From JASLDZ01 sp964244065 (lineage in GTDB: Bacteria; Pseudomonadota; Alphaproteobacteria; Caulobacterales; Caulobacteraceae), in the NCBI GenBank assembly GCA_964244065.1, contig CAXTHH010000006.1, positions 59,061 to 123,060 of the forward strand: a stretch of 64,000 bases of DNA, given 5' to 3'. Both the position numbers and the translations under genes were made by a program. The first letter of the stretch is position 1. Each line of letters begins with the position of its first letter. The notes under the pieces are model-generated. The model was not told where the DNA came from. It did no database searches and saw only the letters and a list, made by a program, of their open reading frames with translations. Shown here piece after piece: positions 1 to 8,190 of this stretch.

Positions 1-69
1 GCGCAGGTGGCGGCTGAGCTCGAACCCGTGCTGCGCGAGGTGGCGGCGGAGCTGGGTCTTCAGGACTGA
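1..69 (+). CDS. C-terminal end of an unidentified protein (partial)
   Basis: An open frame enters from the left edge and ends at a TGA at 67-69, giving the 22-residue tail AQVAAELEPVLREVAAELGL plus two residues. The tail is a helical Ala/Glu/Leu-rich C-terminus and is too short to assign to a family. It converges on zwf on the opposite strand, with a palindromic repeat filling the gap. Confidence 0.5.
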   Translation, partial: AQVAAELEPVLREVAAELGLQD

Positions 70-82
70 CCGCATCAACAAA

Positions 83-190
83 CCCCGTCGCCCTCCGGCT
101 TCACCCGAGGGCCGGGCGCCGGTCGTGCGCCGACGCAGACCGAAGCATTCGGAAGGCTCGACCGTAGGGTCAGGCCCGAGGGCGACGGGG
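83..190. repeat. Palindromic interspersed repeat, family A, copy 1
   Basis: The ends are exact inverted copies (CCCCGTCGCC at 83-92 and GGCGACGGGG at 181-190). The interior carries the same CCGAGGGCCGGGCGCCGGTCGTGCGC-type core, with CGACGC spacing, as copies at 6067-6172, 38646-38775 and 53552-53654. It lies between convergent genes, where it could act as a bidirectional terminator. Confidence 0.8.
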
Positions 191-233
191 TGGGAAGGCG
201 GGGGCGGGGAAGTCGGGGACGCAGAGACGCCCC

Positions 234-1685
234 TCAGCCGTTCCAGCTGTGCCCGTGCCGCTCGGTGAGCGCGAACGCGCCCGCCGGGCCCCAGCCGCCG
301 GCGGGGTAGGGGACGGGCCTCATGCCCGTCCGCGCCCAGGCGGCCACGACGCCGTCCACCCAGGTCCAGGCCGCCTCCGCCTCGTCGCGGCGGACGAACA
401 GGGTGGGGTCGCCGCCGATCGCCTCCAGCAGCAGCCGCTCGTAGGCGATGCGCCGCCGCGCGGTGAGGCCCTCGTCGAGCGAGAGGTCCAGCGGCAGGGG
501 GCGCAGCTGCATGCCGCCGCGCTCCAGGCTGGGCGTCTTGACCATCAGGCTGAGGCTGACCTGCTCCTCCGGCTGCAGGCGGATGACCAGCCGGTTCGCC
601 TGCAGGTTCTGGTCGGCGAAGATGGAGTGCGGCACCGGGCGGAACTGGATCACGATCTCGCTGGCGCGGCTCGGCATCCGCTTGCCCGTGCGCAGGTAGA
701 AGGGCGTGCCCGCCCAGCGCCAATTGTCGATGTTGGCCTGGATGGCGACGAAGGTCTCGGTGTCCGACGCGCGGCCGCCCTCCTCCTCCGCGTACGCGCG
801 GGCAGGGCCGCCGTCGGCCGCGCCGGCGGCGTACTGGCCGCGCACGGTGGTCTTGCCCACCGTCTCCGCCGTGATCGGGCGCAGCGAGCGGAGCACCTTC
901 ACCTTCTCGTTGCGCACGCTGTCGGGGTCGAGGCTGGCGGGCGGCTCCATGGCGACCAGGCACAGGAGCTGCAGCATGTGGTTCTGCACCATGTCGCGGA
1001 TGGCGCCGTACTCGTCGTAGTACCCGAACCGACCCTCCACCCCCACCGTCTCGGCCACGGTGATCTGCACGTGCTCGACGGTGAGGTTCGACCAGAGCGG
1101 CTCGAACAGCACGTTGGCGAAGCGCAGGGCCAACAGGTTCTGCACCGCCTCCTTGCCCAGGTAGTGGTCGATGCGGAAGGTCCGGTCCTCGCTGAAGACG
1201 GCCAGGAGCTCGTCGTTGATCGCCTGGCAGGAGGCGAGGTCGCGGCCGATGGGCTTCTCGACCACCACCCGGCTCGCGGGGGTGGCCAGGCCCGCGCCGC
1301 CGAGCCCGCGGCACAGGGCGCCGTACAGGCTGGGCGAGGTGGACAGGTAGAAGACCGGGGCCGCCGCCCCGGCCAGCGCCGCCCCCAGTCCGCCGAAGCT
1401 GGCCCGGTCCCGCGCGTCCACCGGGGCGTAGCGCAGGCGGGCGGCGAAGCGGGCGAAGGCGGCCTCGTCGAAGCTGTCCGCCCGGCGGCGCACGGCCGCC
1501 TCCACCCGGTCGCGGAAGGCGGCGTCGTCCAGCGCCTCGCGCGCCGCGCCCACGATCGGCGCGGGCGGAAGCAGCCCGTCCGCCTCCAGGAAATACAGCG
1601 ACGGGAACAGCATCCGCATCGCCAGGTCGCCGGTGCCGCCGAAGATCACCACGGCGTCGGCAGGAGCGGCGTCGGCGGGGGGCAT
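234..1685 (-). CDS. zwf: Glucose-6-phosphate 1-dehydrogenase
   Basis: This enzyme oxidises glucose-6-phosphate to 6-phosphogluconolactone with NAD(P)+, the entry step of the Entner-Doudoroff and pentose phosphate routes, in the cytoplasm. The 483-residue length is normal for the family. The dinucleotide-binding loop GGTGDL is at residues 16-21, the EKPIGRD segment near 143-149 and the active-site signature RIDHYLGKE at 171-179. The usual KRKL after the glycine loop reads MRML here. It stands alone: the lactonase and dehydratase genes that often accompany zwf are not in the window. The ATG at 1685 is chosen because the glycine loop follows at the expected distance. Confidence 0.95.
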   Translation of the reverse strand: MPPADAAPADAVVIFGGTGDLAMRMLFPSLYFLEADGLLPPAPIVGAAREALDDAAFRDRVEAAVRRRADSFDEAAFARFAARLRYAPVDARDRASFGGLGAALAGAAAPVFYLSTSPSLYGALCRGLGGAGLATPASRVVVEKPIGRDLASCQAINDELLAVFSEDRTFRIDHYLGKEAVQNLLALRFANVLFEPLWSNLTVEHVQITVAETVGVEGRFGYYDEYGAIRDMVQNHMLQLLCLVAMEPPASLDPDSVRNEKVKVLRSLRPITAETVGKTTVRGQYAAGAADGGPARAYAEEEGGRASDTETFVAIQANIDNWRWAGTPFYLRTGKRMPSRASEIVIQFRPVPHSIFADQNLQANRLVIRLQPEEQVSLSLMVKTPSLERGGMQLRPLPLDLSLDEGLTARRRIAYERLLLEAIGGDPTLFVRRDEAEAAWTWVDGVVAAWARTGMRPVPYPAGGWGPAGAFALTERHGHSWNG

Positions 1686-1714
1686 GGGCGCTCTCCGTGC
1701 GGCGGCGCGGCGGG

Positions 1715-3127
1715 TCAGTAGAGGCCGATGGCGCCCTTCAACCCGTCCAGGAACACCTGGGTCCGGTAGCCGACGCCGGCCTTGAACACGAGCGGCATGC
1801 GCTCGATCGCCATCGCGTCGGCGGCGAGGTCGCCGTCGACCACCACGACGTCCGCCCGCTTGCCCACGGCGAGCGAGCCGACGTCCTTGTCGCGGCCCAG
1901 GTAGAGGGCGCCGTTCAGGGTGGCGATCCGCACCGCGGCGGGCACGGCGTGGCCCTCCTGCACCAGGAGCTCCAGGTTGCGCTTGGCCGAGTGGCCGGGA
2001 ACCACCCCGCCGATGCCCGTCGGGTCCGTGCCCGTGATCAGCAGGCCGCCCATCTCCAGGAAGCGCTTCTCCAGGCGCATGTTGAGCAGCAGCAGCTTGC
2101 GCTCGTCGGCCGCGACCGCCGTCCGGCTCCGCACGCGCGCCTGGATCGTCTGGAACGACTCGCGCAGCTGCGGGGCGAGGAGTTGGAGGGCGTAGTCGGG
2201 CGGCGAGGGCTGGCCCGCCGCGGTGGTCTCGAAGACGTTCAGCGTCGAGGTCACCGCCACCTTGCGGTCCACCAGCAGCTTCAGCAGCGCCGTGGCCTCC
2301 GCCCCCTCGGGGTCGAGCGCCAGCAGCGAGGCGTCGGCCTTGGCCCCGACCGGGCAGACGTCGGGCGCCTTGTCCCGCACGAAGTCGGTGGACGCCATGA
2401 AGCCGTGCTCCAGGTCGTCGATCCCGAGCCCCGCGGCCTCACGGTAGGTGACCGAGCACAGGTGGCCGGTGACCTTCATCCCGCGCCTGTGGGCGGCGTC
2501 GATGGCCGCCTTCAGCTCCGCGCGCGGGATGTTCATGTAGGCCTTGAACGAGGTCACGCCCTCCTGCGCCCAGTAGTCCACCGTGCGGGCGGCGTCCGCC
2601 GGGTCCTTCAGCACCTGCATCTTCACGGTGTAGGCGCCCCGGCCCTCCAGGTAGGGGCCGCTGGCGTCGATGTCGGGTCCGGCGGCCTTGCCGGCGTCGA
2701 TCAGCGCCCGGGTGTTCACGTCGGCCAGGGGGGCCAGCGAGCCGCCGGTGCGCATCGTCGTGGTCCCGCCCGCCAGGTACAGGCGCGACATGCTGTAGGG
2801 GAACTCCCCGTACTGCGCGCCCTTGCTGGAGGGGTAGAACAGGTGCTCGTGCACCATGACGAAGCCGGGGATCAGCGTCTTGCCCCGGCCGTCGATCACC
2901 TCCGCGCCCGCGGGCGGCCGGGTGCTGGCGGAGGGGCCGAGCGCCGCGATCCGTCCGTCGCGGATCACCAGCGTCATGTCGCGGCGGGGCGGCGCGCCCG
3001 TGCCGTCGATCACCTGCGCGCCCGTGATGGCGATCACCGGCTGGGTGTAGGCGAGCGCGTCGCGGTCCAGCTTCTCGGTGAAGGCGGCGCCCGCGGCGGC
3101 GGCGGCGAGGAGGAGGGCGATCGGCAT
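1715..3127 (-). CDS. Metal-dependent amidohydrolase family protein, probably secreted
   Basis: This 470-residue protein belongs to the imidazolonepropionase-like amidohydrolases. It has a short hydrophobic N-terminus (MPIALLLAAAAAGAAF) that looks like a signal peptide, a beta-sandwich start, and the metal-binding HEH at residues 93-95. Later come a SFKAYM lysine segment, GHLC and LEHGF histidines, a GTDPTG aspartate, and the C-terminal GSLAVGKRADVVVVDGD strand. The substrate cannot be read from sequence. Its ATG overlaps the stop of the upstream dienoyl-CoA isomerase gene (ATGA), so the two are probably translationally coupled. Confidence 0.88.
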   Translation of the reverse strand: MPIALLLAAAAAGAAFTEKLDRDALAYTQPVIAITGAQVIDGTGAPPRRDMTLVIRDGRIAALGPSASTRPPAGAEVIDGRGKTLIPGFVMVHEHLFYPSSKGAQYGEFPYSMSRLYLAGGTTTMRTGGSLAPLADVNTRALIDAGKAAGPDIDASGPYLEGRGAYTVKMQVLKDPADAARTVDYWAQEGVTSFKAYMNIPRAELKAAIDAAHRRGMKVTGHLCSVTYREAAGLGIDDLEHGFMASTDFVRDKAPDVCPVGAKADASLLALDPEGAEATALLKLLVDRKVAVTSTLNVFETTAAGQPSPPDYALQLLAPQLRESFQTIQARVRSRTAVAADERKLLLLNMRLEKRFLEMGGLLITGTDPTGIGGVVPGHSAKRNLELLVQEGHAVPAAVRIATLNGALYLGRDKDVGSLAVGKRADVVVVDGDLAADAMAIERMPLVFKAGVGYRTQVFLDGLKGAIGLY

Positions 3128-3960
3128 CAGAACTCGGCCTTCAGGGGTGCGAGGTCGGGGAAGACGGCGGCGCGCTTCTGCGCCCGGGCGCCCATGGCCT
3201 CCCTCATGTGCTCGGGGCTGAGCATGGCGGCGTTCCACACGCCGACGTAGTCCAGCGCGTCGGCGGTGGAGTGGTCGCGGGCGTATCCGATCATGACTTT
3301 CGAGCCGGTCACCGCCACCGGCGGCTTGCCGGCGATCTCGCCGGCGATCGACAGGGCGTGCGCGGTGCAGGCCGCCGCGTCGGGGAACACGGCGTTGACG
3401 AGGCCCAGCCGCAGCGCCTCGTCGGCGGGGAAGCGGCGGCCCGTGTAGGCCAGCTCGCGCACCATGCCCTCCGGCATCAGCTTGCACAGGCGCGGGAAGG
3501 TGCCGACGTCGGCGGTCATGCCGATGTTGATCTCCTGGATCTGGAAGAAGGCGTCGACCGTGGCGTAGCGGATGTCGCAGGCGGTGGTCATGTCCACCGC
3601 GCCGCCGATCACGCCGCCCTGCACGGCCGCGATGACCGGGAAACGCGCGTCCTCCAGGCACGAGAAGCTGCGCTGGAGGCGCCGCACGTCGAACCGCAGC
3701 CTCTCCGCCGCGGTCGCCCGGTCCGCGCCGGTGGCGGCGACCCCGCCCTCGGCGAACACCGACAGGTCCATGCCCGAGCTGAAGTGCTTGCCGGTCGAGG
3801 AGATGACCAGGCAGCGCGTGGCGCCCGCCGCATTCAGATCGTCCACGATCTTCGGCAGCTCGTTCCAGAAGGCGCGCACCATGCTGTTGAAGCTGTCCGG
3901 CCGGTTCAGCACGAGGTGGGCCACCCCGCCCTCGGACGAGAGATCGAAGCAGGTGGGCAT
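3127..3960 (-). CDS. Enoyl-CoA hydratase/isomerase family, dienoyl-CoA isomerase (ECH1) type
   Basis: This 277-residue crotonase-fold protein most resembles delta3,5-delta2,4-dienoyl-CoA isomerase, which repositions double bonds during breakdown of odd-position unsaturated fatty acids. The oxyanion segments are SSGMDL (61-66) and GGVIGGAVD (115-123). The three acidic residues typical of ECH1 are present as Asp123, Glu143 and Asp151, the last in GMTADVGTFPRL, a hallmark of this subgroup. The ATG at 3960 has GGAG about 8 bases upstream; an in-frame ATG eight codons earlier is possible. The downstream amidohydrolase start overlaps its stop codon. Confidence 0.88.
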   Translation of the reverse strand: MPTCFDLSSEGGVAHLVLNRPDSFNSMVRAFWNELPKIVDDLNAAGATRCLVISSTGKHFSSGMDLSVFAEGGVAATGADRATAAERLRFDVRRLQRSFSCLEDARFPVIAAVQGGVIGGAVDMTTACDIRYATVDAFFQIQEINIGMTADVGTFPRLCKLMPEGMVRELAYTGRRFPADEALRLGLVNAVFPDAAACTAHALSIAGEIAGKPPVAVTGSKVMIGYARDHSTADALDYVGVWNAAMLSPEHMREAMGARAQKRAAVFPDLAPLKAEF

Positions 3961-3984
3961 GGTCGGTACTCCGGGCTCGCCCAT

Positions 3985-4104
3985 CCCTATCTTTCCGTTC
4001 TTCCCCGCGGAAGCGGGGACGCAGCTCTGGACCCGCGCACGCGGCTGGCCGGAGCGGAGCCGCTCACACGGTCCCCGCTTCCGCGGGGAAGAGCGGAGGG
4101 ATAG
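3985..4104. repeat. Palindromic interspersed repeat, family B, copy 1
   Basis: Long inverted ends: TTCCCCGCGGAAGCGGGGAC-type sequence on the left returns as its complement, followed by AAGAGCGGAGGGATAG, on the right. Each half is itself a hairpin (CCCCGC GGAA GCGGGG). It lies between divergent genes. A diverged second copy is at 34439-34533. Confidence 0.75.
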
Positions 4105-4128
4105 AGACGGGGCGAAGGAGCCCCGCTC

Positions 4129-5013
4129 ATGGACGCCAGCGTCGCGCGCGAGCCTCGCCGTCGCACGGTCCGCCTCGCGGACGGCGAGATGAGCCTCCTG
4201 GACTTCGGCGACCCCCGTCGCCCGGCCGACGTCGTGTGGGTGCACGCCAACGGCTTCCACGCCCAGACCTACCGCGCCGTGCTTCAGCCCCTGGCCGCCG
4301 GCCTGCGCGTGCTGGCGCCCGACCTGCGCGGCCATGGGGCGAGCACGCTGCCGGCCGACCCCGACCTCCTGCGGGACTGGGGCGCCCACGCCGGCGATCT
4401 GCGGGTGCTGCTGGACGGGCTGGAGGGGCGGCCCCCCGTGCTCGCCGGCCACTCCATGGGGGCCACGACGGCCCTACTGGCCGCGGCGTCGGCGCCGGAA
4501 AGGGTGCGTTCGCTCGTGCTGTTCGAGCCGGTGATCCTGTCGCGCCTGCGCACGGTGGGGGCCAAGATGCCCGGCGCGCGCGCCAACCTGCTGCGCAACA
4601 TGCCGCTGGCGAAGGGCGCCCTGGCCCGCCGGCGCGGATTTCCTGGACGGGCGGAGGCCCTGGCCGCCTACCGCGGCCGCGGCGCCTTCAGGACCTGGCC
4701 GGAGGCGTCGCTGGCCGACTATGTGGCCGGCGGCTTCCGCGAGGCCGGCGCGGGCGTCGAGCTCGCCTGCGCGCCGGAGTGGGAGGCGGCCAACTACGCC
4801 GCCCAGGGCCACGACGCCCGGGCGGCGCTGCGGCGTGTCGCGAGCTGGCGCGGCGTGCCCGTGCGCATCCTCAAGGGCGACCACGGCTCCACCTGCGCCG
4901 TCTCGCAGTCGCGCCGGGGCGTGGCGGTGGAGACGGTGGCCGGCGCCGGCCACTTCCTGCCGCTGGAGCGCCCCGAGCTCGTGCGCGAGGCGCTGCTGGA
5001 CGCGGTGGGCTAG
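4129..5013 (+). CDS. Alpha/beta hydrolase
   Basis: This 294-residue alpha/beta-hydrolase fold protein has an oxyanion strand VVWVHANGFH (about 35-44), PDLRGHG (64-70), the nucleophile elbow GHSMG with Ser109, and a C-terminal catalytic histidine in GAGHFLPLERP. Family members include esterases, haloperoxidase-like and lactonase-like enzymes, and the substrate cannot be told here. It is transcribed away from the fatty-acid isomerase across a palindromic repeat, and its stop overlaps the end of the convergent sdpI-like gene by 4 bases. Confidence 0.88.
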   Translation: MDASVAREPRRRTVRLADGEMSLLDFGDPRRPADVVWVHANGFHAQTYRAVLQPLAAGLRVLAPDLRGHGASTLPADPDLLRDWGAHAGDLRVLLDGLEGRPPVLAGHSMGATTALLAAASAPERVRSLVLFEPVILSRLRTVGAKMPGARANLLRNMPLAKGALARRRGFPGRAEALAAYRGRGAFRTWPEASLADYVAGGFREAGAGVELACAPEWEAANYAAQGHDARAALRRVASWRGVPVRILKGDHGSTCAVSQSRRGVAVETVAGAGHFLPLERPELVREALLDAVG

Positions 5014-5657
5014 ACCGCGCCCAGCCGGCGGGCGGTGAGGTAGGAGAAGGCCAGGCAGAACAGCGCCAGTCCGATCCCTCCCGCCGCCAGGCACCAGACC
5101 AGGGCGACCCCGCCCCACAGGGCGCCCAGCGCGACCAGGGCGCCCCAGGCCATCATCCAGGGTCCTGCCGCCCGGTGCGTCCGGTCCCACACCCGCTCGT
5201 CGGCCAGAGTCCAGGGCGTGCGCACGCCGAAGACGTAGTTGTAGCGGATCTTGCCCATCAGGTTGCCGATCACCGCCAGGAGCAGGCCCAGGCCGACGGT
5301 GACCACCCGGGCGGGATCGATCTGCAGCCCCAGTCCGCCCGCCAGGATCAGGCTGTGAACGAGCGCCAGGAACAGCAGCAAGGCCACGCTCACCGCCGCC
5401 CACGGCCCCGCCGACCGCTCCAGCCGCCCGCGCGCCGGCATCACCCGGGGCAGGGCGGCGAACATCAGCGCCACCGCGGCCGCGAGCACGGGCGTGACCA
5501 TGGCCGCCTCGGCTCGCGAGCCGAAACGGTCCGTCCGTCCGTCCAGCCCGAAGTGCGTCGGCAGGCCGGGCGGCAGGTGCGGCCACGCCAGGGCGGAGGC
5601 GACGGCCATGCCTCCGACGATCAGGGCCGAGGCGGCGAGCGGCTTGGCGACGGTCAT
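5010..5657 (-). CDS. SdpI/DUF1648 family membrane protein
   Basis: This 215-residue polytopic membrane protein has about six hydrophobic segments. The N-terminal DUF1648-type region contains PTHFGLDGRTDRFGSR, and a second half of the SdpI type contains NLMGKIRYNYVFGVRTPW. In Bacillus subtilis SdpI is an immunity and signal-transduction protein paired with the ArsR-type repressor SdpR. Here the ATG lies within the last bases of an ArsR-type gene (ATGA at 5654-5657), reproducing the sdpRI arrangement without a recognisable sdpC toxin gene. The actual role in this organism is unknown. Confidence 0.85.
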   Translation of the reverse strand: MTVAKPLAASALIVGGMAVASALAWPHLPPGLPTHFGLDGRTDRFGSRAEAAMVTPVLAAAVALMFAALPRVMPARGRLERSAGPWAAVSVALLLFLALVHSLILAGGLGLQIDPARVVTVGLGLLLAVIGNLMGKIRYNYVFGVRTPWTLADERVWDRTHRAAGPWMMAWGALVALGALWGGVALVWCLAAGGIGLALFCLAFSYLTARRLGAV

Positions 5658-5968
5658 GACGGATCACCCTTCTGGGCGACGGCGGGCGGCGCTTGCGCCG
5701 GCCGGTCGCGGTTGAAGCCGAACCCCTCCATCAGCGCGGTCAGCGCATCCTCCAGCACGGAGGTGTTGAGCCGGTGGATCAGCGTCGTCCCCTCCCGCTG
5801 CACCTCCACCAGCCCCGCCTCTCGCAGCACGGCGAAGTGGCCGGACAGGGTGGGTTTGGAGAGCGTGAAGTGCTCGGCCAGCTCGCCCGCGCTCATCTCC
5901 CGCTCGCGCAGGAGCTGGAGGATGCGGCGGCGGGTGGGATCGCCTAGCGCCTTGAGGACCTGGGACAT
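5654..5968 (-). CDS. ArsR-family transcriptional regulator (SdpR-like autorepressor)
   Basis: This 104-residue winged-helix protein starts MSQVLKALGDPTRRRILQLL, the classic ArsR N-terminus, followed by the recognition region ELAEHFTLSKPTLSGHFAVLREAGLV and wing VEVQREGTTLIHRL. No cysteine metal-binding motif is present, which fits the SdpR subgroup rather than metal sensors. It is the first gene of a two-gene operon with the SdpI-like membrane protein. A well-formed promoter flanked by an inverted repeat lies just upstream (6003-6050), so autoregulation is likely. Confidence 0.9.
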   Translation of the reverse strand: MSQVLKALGDPTRRRILQLLREREMSAGELAEHFTLSKPTLSGHFAVLREAGLVEVQREGTTLIHRLNTSVLEDALTALMEGFGFNRDRPAQAPPAVAQKGDPS

Positions 5969-6002
5969 GCCGTTCCGGTGACCGCGCCGTGTTGTTCGGC
6001 AA

Positions 6003-6050
6003 GCGACAAATTAGCCGAAGAGCGAAGTTCGTCAACGGGTATTTTGTCGC
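6003..6050 (-). promoter_or_regulatory. Promoter and inverted-repeat operator of the sdpR-sdpI pair
   Basis: Read on the minus strand, a -35 box TTGACG (6035-6030) and a -10 box TAATTT (6013-6008) are 16 bases apart. A perfect 8-base inverted repeat, GCGACAAA at 6003-6010 and TTTGTCGC at 6043-6050, flanks the promoter, one arm overlapping the -10 box. The region is visibly richer in A+T than its surroundings. The likely transcription start is near 6001, about 33 bases before the ATG. Confidence 0.6.
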
Positions 6051-6066
6051 TGACCTAATCATCGCA

Positions 6067-6172
6067 CCGTCGCCCTCGGGCTTGACCTGAGGGCCGAGCC
6101 GTTCGCGAGCTCCCGACCCGCGATAAGCGCACGACCGGCGTCCGGCCCTCGGGTCAAGCCCGAGGGCGACGG
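6067..6172. repeat. Palindromic interspersed repeat, family A, copy 2
   Basis: The terminal 21 bases (6067-6087, beginning CCGTCGCCCTCGGG) are a perfect inverted copy of 6152-6172. The interior resembles the other family A copies (GAGGGCCG, CACGACCGGCG). It lies between the sdpR promoter and the thioesterase stop codon. Confidence 0.85.
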
Positions 6173-6201
6173 AAGTAGAGGGCGTAAGGAGCGGCGGGGC
6201 C

Positions 6202-7125
6202 CTACAGCCCCAGCCCAGGCGTGATCCTCGGCAGCAGCGCGGCGCGGGCGGCGTCGGTCATCGGCAGGGCCTTGCGCGTGGCGAGGTCGAAGGAGACCAC
6301 CACCGCCTCCGAGCTGATCCAGGGCTCGCCGCTCACCGGGTCGAGCATCCAGTGCGCCACGCGACTGACCTTGCCCTCCACGGCGGCCAGGCCAGAGCGC
6401 ATCTCCAGGTGGTCGCCGGGGCGCGGCCGCCCAAGCACCAGCAGGCGGTACTCCAGCACGGCCCCGCCCACACGCGTCCCATCCGGCGCGCTCGCGGCCG
6501 CCGCCTCGCGCACCGGGTTCATCAGCGTGGAGGCTCCGTCCGAGACGCGGCCGAAGAACTCGTCCACGCGCAGGAAGCCGTGCACGTCGCAGCCCGCCGG
6601 CCCCAGCACGCCGCGTGAAATGCACACGAGCCCGAGCGCGTCGGCTTGCTCCAGCGAGGCGCTCGCCGCGGGCGCGTCCGCGAAGGCGAGCGATCGGGGC
6701 GCCGCCTCTGGGGGCGGCGGGCCGAGCAACGCCTGCGACGCCTCCGTCGCCCGCCGAGGCCACGGAAAGACCACGCCCGCCGCTGTGGCGTGCTCTACGC
6801 GCAGCAGGAAGGTGGAGGCCGGGGCCCCGTCCGCATGGCGCATCACCAGGGCGACCGCCGCGTCCGCCTCGCCCCAGCGGACCACGCCGCCCGTCATGCT
6901 CAGCGGCGCGCCGGCATGCGCCTCGCGCAGGAACCGCACGTGCGCCTCGCGCACCACCAGGGTGGAGCTCGCGTCGGGGCGGAAGGCGTCGGGCAGCCGC
7001 AGCTTCAGCGCCAGGCCCGCCAGCCCCTCCAGAGCCCGGGCGAGGTGGTGGCGCACGTTCATGTGCCCCATCTCGTCGCACTCCCAGGCGTTGACCCCGC
7101 CCCGCCAGACCTCCGTCGCGCCCAT
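6202..7125 (-). CDS. Tandem hotdog acyl-CoA thioesterase-like protein
   Basis: This 307-residue protein appears to hold two hotdog domains. The first opens with the typical AWECDEMGHMNVRHH segment (about 13-27), where the Asp/Asn-His region corresponds to the 4-hydroxybenzoyl-CoA thioesterase-type active site. The second spans roughly 160-300, with GTRVGGAVLEYRLLVLGRPR and a long strand ending KVSRVAHWML. It would hydrolyse acyl-CoA thioesters in the cytoplasm; the acyl group is unknown. It is divergent from the SapC-like gene. Confidence 0.75.
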   Translation of the reverse strand: MGATEVWRGGVNAWECDEMGHMNVRHHLARALEGLAGLALKLRLPDAFRPDASSTLVVREAHVRFLREAHAGAPLSMTGGVVRWGEADAAVALVMRHADGAPASTFLLRVEHATAAGVVFPWPRRATEASQALLGPPPPEAAPRSLAFADAPAASASLEQADALGLVCISRGVLGPAGCDVHGFLRVDEFFGRVSDGASTLMNPVREAAAASAPDGTRVGGAVLEYRLLVLGRPRPGDHLEMRSGLAAVEGKVSRVAHWMLDPVSGEPWISSEAVVVSFDLATRKALPMTDAARAALLPRITPGLGL

Positions 7126-7254
7126 CCGCTCCCGCGCTCCGCGCGTCCGTTCGTCGCGCCGCGGCGGCCCCGTTTGGCGCCGCCGCAGCTATCCGTTAGA
7201 CCGCCCGCCTCGCGCGCGCACCCCGCGCCCCCACGCTCCCCACGAGTCCCTCCG

Positions 7255-8040
7255 ATGCAGACGACCTCGGCGCAGCCGCAGATCACCGGCCAGGTGCTGA
7301 TGTACTCCAACCCGCAGCCGCTCAGCCTCGAGCTGCACGGCGACTACGGGCTGGTGTCCTCCGAGCACCCGTTCGCCTTCGCCTTCGCCGCCAACGCGGT
7401 GCCGCTGGCGGTGACGGAGTTCGGCCCGGCGGCGGTGAACTACCCGATCATCTTCGCCGGCGAGGAGCGCGCGCCGCTGGCCGTGATGAGCGTGCGCCCG
7501 AACGAGAACCTGTTCATCACCGAGGGCCGGTTCGATCCCGAGGCCTACATCCCGGCCTTCATCCGCCGCTACCCCTTCGTGACGGCCACCAACCCGGGCG
7601 AGGACCAGGCGATCGTCTGCATCGACGCGGACGCCGGCTTCCTGTCGAAGACCGGCGGCGACGTGAAGCTGTTCGAGAACGGCCAGCCCACCGACTACAC
7701 CAAGAACGCCATCGAGTTCTGCAAGAACTTCGAGGTGGAGCGCCAGCGCACCGAGAGCTTCGTCCAGCTGCTTAAGACGCTCGACCTGTTCGAGGAACGC
7801 AAGCAGACGATCACGCCGAACAACGAGGACGGCACGCCCGGCGAGCCCATCCAGCTGTCCGACTACTACGCCGTGTCCGAAGCCAGGCTGGCCGCCCTGC
7901 CGGCGGAGAAGCTGGTGGAGCTGCGCGACACGGGGGCCCTGCAGCAGATCTACGCCCACCTCCTCTCGCTGCCCCTGTGGGAGCGGCTGGTGACGAAGAC
8001 GCTGACCCGCTTCCCGCAGGAGACCGCGGGCAACGCGTAG
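7255..8040 (+). CDS. SapC family protein
   Basis: This 261-residue protein matches the SapC family (named from a Campylobacter surface-layer locus) as I remember it: an N-terminal LSLELHGDYGLV segment, then NAVPLAVTEFGPAAVNYPIIF, RPNENLFI, a YIPAFIRRYPFV motif and AIEFCKNFE. No signal peptide is visible. Alphaproteobacterial members occur near TonB receptors and tryptophan halogenases, none of which is seen here. The true biochemical role is unknown. It is transcribed alone, and a palindromic repeat follows the stop directly. Confidence 0.85.
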   Translation: MQTTSAQPQITGQVLMYSNPQPLSLELHGDYGLVSSEHPFAFAFAANAVPLAVTEFGPAAVNYPIIFAGEERAPLAVMSVRPNENLFITEGRFDPEAYIPAFIRRYPFVTATNPGEDQAIVCIDADAGFLSKTGGDVKLFENGQPTDYTKNAIEFCKNFEVERQRTESFVQLLKTLDLFEERKQTITPNNEDGTPGEPIQLSDYYAVSEARLAALPAEKLVELRDTGALQQIYAHLLSLPLWERLVTKTLTRFPQETAGNA

Positions 8041-8042
8041 TT

Positions 8043-8184
8043 CTCCTCCCCCATCGCAGATGGGGGAGTGCCCCGGAGGGGCCGGCGGGCGCAGCCCGAC
8101 GGCGCCCGCTTCGATGTCGTTTCCGCCATCGCGCGGCCCCTCCGGCCCTCTGGCCACCTCCCCATCTGCGAGCGGGAGGGAGAG
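8043..8184. repeat. Palindromic interspersed repeat, family C, copy 1
   Basis: It starts CTCCTCCCCCATCGCAGATGGGGGAG and ends with CACCTCCCCATCTGCGAGCGGGAGGG, so the ends are inverted copies that also contain their own hairpins. The interior includes GGAGGGGCCG and CGGCCCCTCCG. Related copies are at 42343-42492 and 57570-57708. It lies between the convergent sapC-like and hotdog-like genes. Confidence 0.8.
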
Positions 8185-8190
8185 TAGGCC

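Noticed and set aside
8043..8184. CRISPR array from clustered palindromes
   Set aside because: There are no regularly spaced direct repeats or spacers; the element is one inverted repeat unit with copies far away.
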